Part shown: positions 21,151-46,558 of the stretch, one piece after another
Position numbering within the stretch: position 1 is the stretch's first letter
How the letters are laid out: each line of letters opens with the position of its first letter
NCBI GenBank assembly: GCA_014155875.1
Contig: JACEFZ010025839.1
Location: 631,001-695,000, forward strand
From: Cepaea nemoralis
Lineage: Eukaryota; Mollusca; Gastropoda; Stylommatophora; Helicidae
Reading direction: 5' to 3'
Length of the DNA: 64,000 nucleotides
Program-made: the position numbers and the translations under genes
The notes under the pieces: generated by a model
What the model was told of the DNA's origin: nothing
Database searches by the model: none
Seen by the model: the letters and a program-made list of their open reading frames with translations, nothing else

Positions 21151-23368
21151 ATGCCGGGAACAAAGTCAACCACTGTTTATTGCCTTCATCGACCTCACAA
21201 AAGCATTTGATTTGGTCAGTCGTGAGGATCTGTTCAAGGCACTAAAGAAGATTGGCTGCACACCAACCCTTCTGTCCATTGTGGAATCGTTCTACACAGG
21301 CATGAAGGGTATAATCAAGTTTAATGGTGCAACTTCAGAAGAGTTTGAAATCATGAGTGGAGTTAAGCAAGGTTGTGTATTACCCCCCCACCCTCTTTGG
21401 AATATACTTTTCACTTCTACTGAAATATGTCTTTCGTGATCAGGATGCCGGTATATACATTCACTCACGCTCAGATGGCGGCCTCTATAATACTCAGAGA
21501 TTGAAGGCCAAGACCAAAATTAGAAGGGTACTAATCAGAGAGTTGCTTTTTGCGGATGATGCTGCAATTACGACCCACTCTGAGGAAGAATTACAACATC
21601 TACTATCTGCATTCTCCAATGCTTGTTCTGAATTTGGTTTAACAATTAACAAAAAGAAAACACAAATTATGTCACAAGGTGCACATGGGGTACCATCAAT
21701 CTTTATTGACGACGCCGAACTAGAGATAGTAGACCATTTTACTTACATATCTAGGATCAGAGGTAAATAGCAAATTATCCCTAGATCAGGAAATCAACAT
21801 CAGGATTGGTAAGGCAGCAACAACAATGAACATGTTAGCAAAAAGAGTCTGGGAGAACAGGAAGCTTACTGCCAAAACAAAAGTCCTCGTCCACCAAGCC
21901 GGTGTCCATAGTACTCTTCTTTACGGCAGTGAAACCTGAACAATTTACTCACACCAAGAGAAACGTTTAAACAGGTTTCATATGCAAAAGAGAAAATGAT
22001 TGCAGATAAAGCACACACAGAGCGTGTGAGACGTAAGATGGTGCATAATGGTGGAAATGACCTTGTTTTCACATGCATCCACTGTGGACAAACATTTAAA
22101 GCAAGAATTGGCCTTATCAGCCACCACCATGGGTCGTAGTTATAAAGCCTTTTTGAAGCACAATGAACCAAACTATCGTCTGTCAAGACAGAAAGGTGCC
22201 AATGATGTATACATATATTTCATTGGCACCTTGCCGTCTTGACAAACGATAGTCTGTGCTTTAAAAAGGCATACCAACTTTTACCTATGGTGGTAGCAAA
22301 TGTGACTGATAAGGTCAATTCACGCTATAAATGTTAGTTCACAGTGGGTGCATGTGAACACGTGGTCATTTCCACCATCATACGTCTCACGCGCTCGGTG
22401 TGTAATTTATCTGCAATAATTTTCTCCTTTGTCTTTATTCAATTTCTGATGTTTGCCCTCCATGCAACACGTTCAGCGGCGACTTGCTCCCAATGTGCAT
22501 TATCAATGCCTGTCTCAATCATGTCCTGCTTACACACATCTTTGTATCGTAGTAGAGGCCGACCCTGAGATCTCTTACCCATCTGTAATTCACAAAAAAA
22601 TATGTCCTTTGGTATTCTACCATCATCCATCCTCCTAAGATGTCCTATCCATCTAAGTCTACGAAGACTGAGCATGGAATAAACTGTCACACAACCTGAT
22701 CTTTCCAATACTTCAGTATTTGTGATTTTGTCTTGCCACTTAATACCAAGAATTCTTCGCAGACACTGCATATGAAAGCTGTTTAAACGTTTCTCTTGGT
22801 GTGAGTAACTTGTCCAGGTTTCACTGCCATAAAGAAGAGTACTAAAGGACACAGGCTTTATAGACAAGGACTTTTGTTTTGGCAAGAAGCTTCCTGTTCT
22901 CCCAGACTCTTTTTCTTAACCTGTTCATTGTTGTTGCTGCCTTACCAATCCGGATGTTGATTTCCTGATCTAGGGATAATTTGCTATTTACCACTGATCC
23001 TAGATATGTAAAATGGTCTACCATCTCTAGTTCTGCATCGTCAATAAAGATTGATGGTTCCCCGTGTGCACCCTGTGACATAATCTGTGTCTTCTTTTTG
23101 CTAATTGTTAGACCAAATTCAGAACAAGCATTGGAGAAGCAGATAGTAGACATTGTAATTCTTCCTCAGAGAGGGTCATAACTGCAGCATCATCTGCAAA
23201 AAGCAACTCTCTGATCAGTACCCCTCCTAATTTTGGTTTTGGCCTTCAATCTCTGAGTATTATAGAGGCCGCCATCTGAGCGTGAGTGAATGTATATACC
23301 ACCATCCTGATCATGAAAGGCATATTTCAGTAGAAGCGAAGAGTATATTCCAAAGAGGGTGGGAGCTA

Positions 23369-23370
<2 letters not shown>
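21151..23370. mobile_element. Inverted pair of LINE-B copies, tail to tail
   Basis: The plus-strand copy is 21151-22210: FIAFIDLTKAFDLVSRED, MSGVKQGCVL, ELLFADDAAITTHSEEEL, and a C-terminal C2H2 finger, FTCIHCGQTFKARIGLISHH, near 22060-22125. The minus-strand copy is 23370-22213: TLFGIYSSLLLKYAFHDQD, then SEFGLTISKKKTQIMSQGAH, then LRRILGIKWQDKITNTEV. They meet near 22208, where GGTGCCAATGATG faces its own reverse complement. The plus copy has an internal deletion near 21983 and extends further 5' than the minus copy. They sit between (AT)n tracts inside LINE-A2. FADD replaces the YADD of LINE-A. Confidence 0.8.

Positions 23371-23438
<68 letters not shown>
23371..23438. repeat. (TA)n microsatellite
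   Basis: Nearly pure TA repeat with one CT interruption between the LINE-B minus copy and the resumed LINE-A2 sequence. A shorter (AT)n lies at the other edge of the LINE-B pair (21137-21150). Both probably derive from an AT target site. Confidence 0.9.
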
Positions 23439-23439
<1 letters not shown>

Positions 23440-23636
23440 GTAAATGGGAATATTCTTAAACAAATTAACAGGTACAACTATCTCAGAAGAGTCACAGCAT
23501 CTGATGGAAGATATCGTGGAGAGATTAGAATAAGAATCGCTATGACAAAGGTAGCCTATTGCAAGATGGAAAACATGCTGACAAAGTTGAAGTGCTACAT
23601 AGAACCTGTACTTTTGTATGGATGTGAGACGTGGGT

Positions 23637-23862
23637 CAGATAGTTGGAGCGGCTGGCCGAGTGGCTAGAACACTGGACTCTCCTTCGAGAGACCCGGGTT
23701 TGATCCCTCGGTAAGGTGTAGAATTTTTTTCTGTCGGGGGAAAAAAGAAAATCCTAACCTGCACATTCGTGGCACTAGCCAGGCGGTCTTAATTTCTCAG
23801 GCTCAAAGATCCCTCTGCCATACACTGCAAGGTACTATATTGGCAGTAAATGACAGTTGACA
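23637..23862 (+). mobile_element. S4 tRNA-headed SINE nested in LINE-A2
   Basis: This 226-bp unit is flanked by the 13-bp duplication GTGAGACGTGGGT (23624-23636 and 23863-23875). The head has an A-box-like TGGCCGAGTGGCTAGAAC and a B-box-like GGGTTTGATCCC, as in a tRNA of the Leu/Ser type. The body contains TAACCTGCACATTCGTGGCA. It was mobilised in trans by a LINE, to judge by the target duplication. Confidence 0.85.
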
Positions 23863-24552
23863 GTGAGACGTGGGTGATGAGCAGACGAGCTGAAAAACAT
23901 TTAATGGCAGTGGAGATGTGGTTTCTGAGGAAGATGCAAAGAATATCATGGACACACAGAAAAACCAATGAGCAAGACCAGCAAGAAGCAGATGAAAACT
24001 ATAAACTGGTCAGAGAAATTAGATGTAGACATTCCCTTTTTTTTGGGGGGGGGGGGGGATGTTATGAGAATATACTAGAGAACTTGGTGACAACTGGCAA
24101 GATTGAGGGGAAAAGAACAAGAAGAAGGCAGATAAATAAATATCTGGGTGGCTTCGCCGTGTGGGATGGTCATGGAGCTGATCCATGCTCTGGTGATCGT
24201 TTGAGATGGCAAAACATGACTGCCAACGCTTCTCTGCATAGCACATGATGATGATGGGGAATTACATAGCAGGGGGAAGAATACATATCCCTGTCTCACT
24301 CCTGTATTGATTGTGAATGTATCTAATATACCTTCTTGTGCTCTTACTGCACTTTAGCTCGAGTGGTACATGGCTATGCTATGGTGAAATCTATTATTGT
24401 CTATTATTAATTGTCCTTGTGATGACATTGATAATCTGAACTGAAATGAACCCCCAGCCATTGCCCATATAAACAATTGAATTATTGATGATTTGATGGA
24501 TGAAAATTGAATAGTGTATTTACAGTATAATAAGATACAGTAATGTAACCTC

Positions 24553-25044
24553 GCTGTTTCCACCTTGTCGTGGTGGGGGAGTTTGAGTTTCTCAATGACC
24601 CTGAGAGCTATGCCGGCGGTAGCGTAGCTACCAGCAGGGCCTCCCAAGATGAAAGGTCAAAGGGTAGAGAACAGACAAAGAGAAACACCCTGGTCCTCCA
24701 GATTGGGGGTTTAAGCGTGGGGTTAACATCCCCACCTTTGTAAAAAAAAAAAAAAACTATTTTGTTACGGAAACAGATACATAAGCCTCGAATTCGGACT
24801 GACTTATTTGGAATAATAGGGAAACAAAACTCGCTTACACTCAGGAAATAAATGACCGTAGACCCCGAGGTAGACCAAGAAGATGGTGGAGAGATAATAT
24901 ATATACAGACCTACACTCCTACAAGCACTTGGAATCAACGACTTGGCAAGAGAAGGTCAACCAGAGAGATGAATGGAGACGGATGGGATTGTATCTATCT
25001 GCAGCAAAGAACCTCAATGGCTCGAAACGCTGAAGAAGAAGAAG
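24553..25044 (+). mobile_element. Internally deleted RTE (non-autonomous)
   Basis: This 492-bp unit is flanked by the 11-bp duplication AATGTAACCTC (24542-24552 and 25045-25055). Its first part has the features of an RTE-type 5' leader (CACCTTGTCGTGGTGGGG, then AGAGCTATGCCGGCGG). Its last part, from about 24815, is the 3' end of the RTE at 7714-10534 (CTCGCTTACACTCAGG, ACCCCGAGGTAGACC, then the GAA tail). The entire coding region is missing, so it is a short interspersed derivative of the RTE. Confidence 0.8.
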
Positions 25045-25055
25045 AATGTAACCTC

Positions 25056-25887
25056 TTGACTCTTGCCTCTTCACGACACGGTGATATTTTACATATTGTT
25101 GTTTCCTTCTTTAATCTGTCTTGAGCAAATAACTTTCCTTCTGATATCTTCTTCGCAAGAACACGAATGTCAACCTGAATTCAAAGAAACAGCAGTCAAC
25201 CAACAAGAGCCCGATCGATTAATTGCATCCTCTTCTTTCTTATCATGTGTCATGAATGTCCTGTTCAACCCTTCTTTGTTATAATTAGTATATATATTAC
25301 ATATTTAAGCATTCCTTTTTATAGATAAAGATATAGTCATTTTTTAAATATAATATCTTACAGTAATATAATGAAGTTCTGTCTATCAGTATCACTGTAT
25401 CACATCGGTGACAGCTCCATTGAGTTTGCCCTCAAAGGCTGAGAGTGTAGGCCAAACTAATTTTCTCTGTTCTACATATATTGAATACTGCTCCAGCAAA
25501 TATTTAATCATAATTTTACAAATTTTACAGTTACATCAGTCAGTATCTCATACTATTTAGTTTATTTAAAAAACTGTTACTAACACGATATGCAGCTTGA
25601 TCCATGGCAATCAATTCCGAATAGCCTGACTGGGGAACACTTACCTGGCAATGTTGTTTACAGTCAATCGTTTTGCAGCTGACGGTCTTGCTCGCCTGTT
25701 GTTTTCTGTGAATTGTTTCTTACTTTATTTAACTGGTGATTTACAACGTTGATAGTGCCACATTTACTTGATTTGCTTCGTCATAAGAAGACGGTATAGT
25801 AATCTTGCAAGGAGTTTTGGCCATCTTAGCGGCCATAACTCTTGTTAAATTATTTGGAATTCAATATTTGTTGCAGCCAGCCCAGCC
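25056..25887 (+). promoter_or_regulatory. Probable SPT2 upstream region and 5' UTR
   Basis: This is AT-rich DNA upstream of the SPT2 start codon. GGCCATCTT at 25819-25827 and GGCCAT at 25831-25836 are close to YY1/Pho-type sites (core GCCAT), which often sit near start sites of housekeeping genes. The start context is CAGCCATGG, a good Kozak match. TTGTTGCAG just upstream (25870-25876) could also be a 3' splice site of a 5' non-coding exon. No TATA box is assigned. Confidence 0.4.
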
Positions 25888-40404
<14,517 letters not shown>

Positions 40405-41492
40405 TACGTTTGAGAAGTTATTCTAATTAACTTATTGCTGATAATAGATAGGTTTTTCAATGATAAGTAGTTTTATTTGCCATGCAAATGTATTTTCATC
40501 TTACTGTCATTAGTATGTTTGTTTTTTTTTTTGTATTTTTATGTTTAGGAAATGGAAAAATTTCTAATGAATCTCCACTATTGACAGTTTTCAACTGAAA
40601 TCCGAGGTGTTTTTTTTTTTAGGTTATAAATTTGCAATATATAGTGAATAGATATGTTTTCTCTAACCCATGGAGTGCTGAGAACAAACATACTATTTCG
40701 ACAGCTACTAGCATTCAAGTTGTGAGCTAGGCTGCATTTGGCTATGGCATAGATTTAATTCTTAGGTCATCTGTTTGTGAGCAGAGGGGAAAATATGTGC
40801 GCTAGTGAGCTAAAAATGTGTGTTCTCAGTCATACTACAACCGTTTAGAGGAAACATAGTATAACTTGTAGGTTGTGGCAGAAATACTTGCCACTTGTGT
40901 CCATGCGTGCCTTGAATTACATTACATGCACATTGTTGAGGACGTAGGTATAGATGGTAGTTTTCCGTTGTTTAATATTTGTTATTTCAATTTGAACTTG
41001 ACAGGATTTTTGTTATTTTATATAATTTTTTATATTTTGAGGTTTTTAAATTGTGTTATCTTATTTTGTTAATTTTTAAAAAAAATAGTTTATGCTGGAT
41101 CACCGAGGATCACAAAATTGTTTTGGTTTGCTTCTGAGATTTTACCCACAGTTGTTGGGCAGTAGAGATAGAACCTTGAGAAATGTAGATCAGATAGATC
41201 AAGTCCATAGATTTTTCTTTGTTTAAGTGTGTGTTGTCCATTCAGCCCTTATATGAGTGATTCTTCATTAATATTTATGATGTGCGTGAAATACATTGGG
41301 TGTGTGCAGTTTGTTACTGAGTGATTTCTGTACATTTGTACTTGTTGGTGGTCTACCTGAAGTCTTGTCATTATGTGTATGTCTGTTGTTGAGAATACAG
41401 CCTATCAGAATCATCTTTAGAAAGACTGAAACAAAGTGCATGCCAAATTGGCTGTTTTGATATTGGAAATGACAATTATGTAACATTTAATG

Positions 41493-41516
41493 CAGTGTGT
41501 TTCTCAACCGGTGGTG

Positions 41517-41551
<35 letters not shown>

Positions 41552-41951
41552 ATTTTAGAGTTTCCAGGGGGGAATGAAGATTATTTCAAGATCACGTCAA
41601 TACAAGAACCAATTACTTGATATTGTTTTTCCCTTCATACTTTACGGATCTGTACGTCTTACCCCTTCTAAAATTCATTTTATAAAGTAAGTAGACCCAC
41701 AAATCATGTTTTATTTGGACGTCTAGACTTGTTTTGGTATGTGCTTCCATTATTACGTATACTGTGTAGGGGCAGAGTGGGAGGGGGGATGTTAGGTAGG
41801 AAATACAAAATATGGGGGGGGGGGAGGAAATAACGGTGTGAAAATATGGTGAAGGGGGTCCATGGGCCACATTTTTAGGTAGGAAATACGAAAGGGATGG
41901 AATGACGTTCTGAAAATATGGTGAAGGGCCAAAAAAGGTTGAGAACCACTG
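41493..41951. mobile_element. hAT-type non-autonomous element with long G run
   Basis: The ends CAGTGTGTTTCTCAACC and GGTTGAGAACCACTG form the classical hAT terminal inverted repeat. The flanking 8-bp duplication is ATTTAATG (41485-41492 and 41952-41959). The element is 459 bp, without transposase, and contains a run of about 30 G at 41521-41550 plus further G-rich blocks. Confidence 0.92.
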
Positions 41952-42094
41952 ATTTAATGCCTTGAAATCACTTGGTCTAAGATGCAATTCACAGTTTTCA
42001 GTTGATGTGGACAACTTTCTGGTGGACATTTATTTATCTTTTTGTAAACACTTACTCCATGCCAGATTTTTAAATATTTGAAGTTAATAGTGAA

Positions 42095-42100
42095 AATAAA
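42095..42100 (+). terminator. Candidate polyadenylation signal of SPT2
   Basis: AATAAA in the sense orientation, the first canonical hexamer seen downstream of the SPT2 stop. A second lies at 42304-42309. Choice between them is not possible from sequence. Confidence 0.4.
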
Positions 42101-42648
42101 ATTCTTACGTTTCTTGTTCTTTGCTACTTCATAACCACAGATGTCATTTACCCCTTAACCTGTGCAGCAATTCTTCTGCTACCATAATCGGTGTTTTCTA
42201 AAATGTGTGTTCTATATTTTATAAGCTTATCGCCTGTATTGATGATTTTGTCTCACTACATATTTATTACAGAGAGACTCTGTTGACCTCAACATATATA
42301 TAAAATAAATTATCATAGAAAATGTTCTGTAAAATGACCTTTGACTGTATTTAGTATTTAAAGATTCTGGCATTTATGAAACTGCAGTTCACTAAATGTT
42401 ATAATATATGTTTAGTGTCTTGTTTGCACTGTATAATTAAACTTGTCTTTCACAGATAATTTTCACGTGTGCGTTGTGTTTTAATGTGGTGTGTGTTGTG
42501 TGTGATTGTACAGCTTTTTCTGCTGTTCTTCTGATCATCATTGACACTTGGTAATTGTCAGGAAAAGTGAAACTCTTGTGTCACACCTCTTCAGTGATTT
42601 CTACACTGTATTGCTGTACTCAATGCTGCATGTTTCTGGTTTGTTTAA

Positions 42649-43289
42649 CCCTTTATGGGGCAGAAGTTTGTCCGTTTGTTAGCTCTGAACGGGCAAGATT
42701 TTTTTCAGGTTCTGTAACATTTTGGGTTATGTTAGTAAAAATATCACATGTAAGTTGTTAGTCAACAGATTTTAGTCAAATAAAAACACAAAATGAAGGA
42801 AAAAGCATGCAGAATATTTTATTCACGTGAATGTTGCCACTAATCCACACATGAACACAAATATTTACAAAATACAACATATTGTTTGTGATTGTCAGTC
42901 ATCTATACGACAGTTTACAAACACATTTTCAGAATTAGAATCACTTACTTCAAAGTGTGTACGTACATGCTGGTATCACTGATATCTAGCTGCAATTCAG
43001 TCATCTTCGTGCACTTAAATGTCACTTAAATTGAACCCAGTGAAATCTCTGCTATCTCTTGAAGAATCATCGAAATTCATTTTGAAATACAAAGCGTAAA
43101 ACCTCCCAAAACTATTTTTTAAAAATCCGTTTAAATTCAAAATACACACTTGCAAATGGCGGCCACGTTGTCAAGCTAACAGCGAAACCGAAAGTAGACA
43201 ATCGGAAAGCCGCAAGATCAGTCAGTATTCACGGATGCATTGCCCGTCCACGGGTAAAGCCGCTTTCAGCCGCTACGCCCAGTAAAAGG
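42649..43289. mobile_element. Possible piggyBac-like non-autonomous element
   Basis: TTAA at 42645-42648 and 43290-43293 flanks 641 bp. The ends are similar in inverted orientation: CCCTTTATGGGGC at the left and GCCCAGTAAAAGG at the right. A subterminal GAACGGGCAA is mirrored by TTGCCCGTC at the other end. No intact transposase frame. It is assigned from TTAA flanks plus inverted ends, so piggyBac-like is an inference. Confidence 0.55.
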
Positions 43290-43293
43290 TTAA

Positions 43294-44360
43294 GGCTAAT
43301 GTAGAGATCATTTGAGACACAAAAGAACCTATACATGCGCTTTATAGATTACACCAAAGCAGGTGATAAAGTGGAACATGATGACATTAACAAAATGCTG
43401 GATCATATTAAAATTCATGGTGAAGACCTCAGAATAATAAAAAATATTTACTGAAAACAAGCAGCAGCAATAAAGTGGGTGAAAATGAATAGGTAAGGCA
43501 GGGATATATTTAACCCTGGATCATATTAAAATTCATGGTGAAGACCTCAGAATAATAAAAAAATATTTACTGAAAACAAGCAGCAGCAATAAAGTGGGTG
43601 AAAATGAATAGGTAAGGCAGGGATGTATTTTGTCACCGGATCCCCTCTCTGGCCCTAACGAAATAATACAGGGAGATCAAAGATAAACCAGAAATATAAA
43701 TTGAAGATTATCATATAAACAATATGTTATGCAGATGACACAGTATTGATTGCTGAAAACTCTAAACATCTGCAACACAATATTGTAATATTACAATAGA
43801 AGGGAAAATGCTTAATCAAGTCAATAAATCAAATATAAGATGTATGATAGAGGTTAATAGCAAAATAGAGTAATAAAAACAGCATTTTAATAGTTGAAGA
43901 GTTGCTTGTTTAATAAGTCAATCTCTTTACGAGAACAAAAGTATTGAGGTGTTACATAGAACCTGTACTTTTGTATGCATGTGAAGCATGGAAAATGAGT
44001 AGACAAGCTGAAAAACATCTGATTGCTGAGTAAAATGCAAAAAATACCATGGACAGAAAGAAAAACCAATGACCAAGTCCTACAAAATAAACAAACACCG
44101 TAAACTGATTAGAGAAATCAGATGTAAACAGTCAGTTTTTTGGACACGTTATGAGAAGAAATAATTTTAAGAACTTGGTGACATCTGGCAAGATTAAGGG
44201 GATGAGAACAAGGGGAAGGCCAAGAAGTAAATACCTGGCTGGCTTGGCCACATGATATGACCAGGACAAGAACAAAGAGCTGATCCGTGACTGGTGATCA
44301 TGTGAGATGGTGAAACATGACCGCCCAAATTTATCGGCATGGCACATCATGATGATGAAT
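43294..44360 (+). mobile_element. LINE-A copy A3, decayed, with 118-bp tandem duplication
   Basis: Broken reading YMRFIDYTKAGDKVEHDDIN, GEDLRIIKNIY, CYADDTVLIAEN (43735-43760), then QAEKHLIAE and NLVTSGKIKG, ending GGCATGGCACATCATGATGATG. Positions 43398-43515 are duplicated at 43516-43633. Multiple stops. Confidence 0.75.
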
Positions 44361-44394
44361 CTCATTAATTGTCAGTGAGTATTGAGAAGTTAAA

Positions 44395-44790
44395 CAGAAC
44401 CTCTTCTGCTGAATGCGGTGAATCATGGAATGTGAAGGAATAAATTAATAAGAGCTTGGAGCAATAGAGATGTAGTTTCTGAGATGAATGTTACAAATAT
44501 CTCGGACTGCCAGAGTAACTAACAAGTGCCTGGAAGAGACCAATGAAAGCAGAACATTATTTAGAACCTTAAGAAGCAAATAAAACAACACTCTTTTGTC
44601 TCGTGATGAGAAGATAGAAGTTGGAAAACAACTGGAAAGAGGCAGAGGAAGAGAAAGGATGCTGGATGGCCTAATATGGTGGCATGAAGGAATAACCCAT
44701 CAAATTAATCCAGAACACCAAGGACAGATCTATGGAGAGACATGATCGCCAAGATAATTGGCTCAGCGTGTGATGTGATGATTTTGTATA
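44395..44790 (+). mobile_element. LINE-E 3'-end fragment
   Basis: Broken reading with a MEM-like start of the post-RT region (AIEM*FLR*M), then MLDGLIWWHEGI and QNTKDRSMER. It matches the fragment at 37966-38282. It ends near GTGTGATGTGATG. Confidence 0.55.
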
Positions 44791-45169
44791 TTTTCTATGT
44801 CTGTATCTTAAAAAGCTTGACAGACATGTATGAATCTTTCTAACTGTGGCTATCCAGTTACACCTGTCTGTGCTCTGTACATTTTTTTTTTCTTCAGTGG
44901 GAATTCTATGCCTGAGCTGTTAGTGAATGTGTTCTATGACTGTCCTCTTCCTCCTTTTTGTCAAGGATTTTCTGTTCACATACTCTTGAACATTGATTGT
45001 GGCTAAGTCATGGCAACTTTCTCTACTATATTTCTTTGTGTGCTCATTTACATTTTTGAGGATAGTATCATTTATTTGTCTAATGGTTGTTTTTTTTAAT
45101 TCCATGGTTGTGCTGCATCGCATCCAGAATGCCTGTAAATGTCTTTCATTTATTTTTAGTCTGGGGGTG

Positions 45170-45412
45170 GGCGAGATAACCAGCTTTATTGCACCGAGTT
45201 TTACCCCAGGTGGCTCAAATTTCATCCCACAGAGCCGCCTGCCTAAAACCTCACAGAGCACAAACTCTGTAGCCCCTGCAACAACCCCCAGGAGTCTCTC
45301 AGAAAATTGCTCTTGTGGACTCAATAATGGAGTCTGGAAACTAAACCACAACCCTCTAATTACAAGGCTGGCAGATTAACAATTTCACCGCGGCGAGCCC
45401 CTGCCACATCAG
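45170..45412 (-). repeat. S6-like tRNA-headed SINE
   Basis: On the minus strand the head GGGGCTCGCCGCGGTGAAAT and a B-box-like GGTTGTGGTTTAGTTTCC are followed by GAGTCCACAAGAGC and, further on, TTTGAGCCACCTGGGGTAAA. No target duplication resolved. Confidence 0.45.
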
Positions 45413-45764
45413 CTTGGTATAACGTGACTGGCCAGTTTCATGTTGAAAAAATGCAATTATGTAATTCATTGTTTATGTTTTCCTTTTTTTTATTTTTTCT
45501 ACTTAATTTCACAATACCAATTTTTTGGCATTGCAGTTATAATGTTATTCTGACAATGCAAGTCTTTAGTTATGGTTTGACAAAAATAGAAATAAAAAAC
45601 CTTTAATGTATGTTTGAACTTCAAGAAAACTGAAATGTGTGAAATTCAAGTAAACTGAAAAACATAACACATTCCCGACCATTGTCTGTTCTTTTATCTT
45701 CCATTTGAAATTTGGCTAAATTAAAGGCATTCACATGACAAATGATGTAAAGAAATTGAATTGC

Positions 45765-46015
45765 TAGGCCTCTCACAAGTTCTAGGTCAGATTACTATAA
45801 ATATGGGTAACCAACTCCCTTCCTTGTCATCTTTAGTTCCCACAACAATTTCTGTACCTAATTTTATCAGATGAGAAGTGTGGCATTAGAAAACATTGCA
45901 ATCACTGAAAAGATCACTGGTAGAGGAGGCATACCACGAGAAATGATACTGGATGGCTTGAGATGGTAGCATCATCAGAATTGGTCCAGAACACCAAGGG
46001 CCAAGATAAGTTCAG
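45765..46015. mobile_element. S5 partial copy followed by LINE 3'-end fragment
   Basis: 45765-45865 on the minus strand is S5 (ATTGTTGTGGGAACTAAAGA, GACAAGGAAGGGAG). 45868-46015 on the plus strand is LINE-E-like (GGCATACCACGAGAAATGAT; ACTGGATGGCTTGAGATGG; TCCAGAACACCAAGGGCCAA). Confidence 0.5.
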
Positions 46016-46028
46016 ATATATGAACATA

Positions 46029-46556
46029 CAAGGGGTCTTCAAATGAAAACCTGAAACATGCTATAGAAATTACAATAACCATGCCATTGTCTTGTAACCT
46101 GTAAATTGCAATAATATTGTTAAGGATGTCAAGAGTGCTAGGCATGTGACATCATGGTGCAGGCGAACACAGTGACGTCATAAGGACAGTTTAAGGATGA
46201 CCGCCCCACTTTTGACATGCACCAAAGAGGAGCAGCATTCTATTATTGATATTTTGATAAGTGAAGGGGTAAAACCTCTAGACACTCATCGGCAAATGAA
46301 GGTCCAGTATGGTGATGCCTGTCAGTGCAGCAAGTGTATGAGTGGAGTAGGAAGTTTCAAACTGTTGTGACTTTGTGACAGACTGTTCACGACTGAGTCA
46401 AGTGCACCGAGTAGTTAACCCAGAGAATTTTTTTTTTCTTTATTGCATTGAATGCAGTGGTGACTACATCGAAAATTGATACATTTGTTCTTTACTTTTT
46501 CCAAATATATTTTTTTAAACAAAAAACATTTAATGTTTTCATTTGAAGCCCCCTCG
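46029..46556 (+). mobile_element. Mariner-type relic with N-terminal transposase piece
   Basis: The inverted ends CAAGGGGTCTTCAAATGAAA and TTTTCATTTGAAGCCCCCTC are flanked by TA (46027-46028 and 46557-46558). Between them a short reading, MTAPLLTCTKEEQHSIIDIL, then SEGVKPLDTHRQMKVQYGDA, resembles the N-terminal helix-turn-helix of mariner-family transposases. The catalytic domain is missing, so it is an internal deletion derivative of 528 bp. Confidence 0.8.
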
Positions 46557-46558
46557 TA

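Larger units (their letters stand above)
17760..24256 (+). mobile_element. LINE-A copy A2, near full length with nested insertions
   Basis: This is the fullest LINE-A copy. Its 5' part has an apurinic-type endonuclease: YWTVSDRILLVKLSSRPFDL at about 18190, IMGDFNAKVGN at about 18360-18388, then SPDHKIRNQIDYILINRRF at about 18540-18590. The RT part follows with IPKKSGALE (19560), GEEQCEFIES (19680), FFIDYTKAFNKV (19790), IRYADDTEFIADK (20825-20860) and HCEQLGLELNS (21060). The C-terminal MWFLRKMQRISW and NLVTTGKIEGKR are at 23910-24120, with an ATGATGATG tail at 24244. Many stops are present. Insertions at 19371-19457, 19929-20688, about 20865-21022, 21151-23438 and 23637-23862 break it. Confidence 0.8.
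40405..42100 (+). other. SPTY2D1: Probable SPT2 3' UTR
   Basis: After the stop codon I see no AATAAA until 42095-42100, and another at 42304-42309. GT-rich sequence follows at about 42195. If the first is used, the 3' UTR is about 1.7 kb and includes a hAT element at 41493-41951. Inference only; no transcript evidence. Confidence 0.4.

Noticed and set aside
22048..22242. Host C2H2 zinc-finger gene
   Set aside because: The finger FTCIHCGQTFKARIGLISHH is continuous with LINE-B. Single C-terminal fingers of this kind are common in LINE polyproteins.
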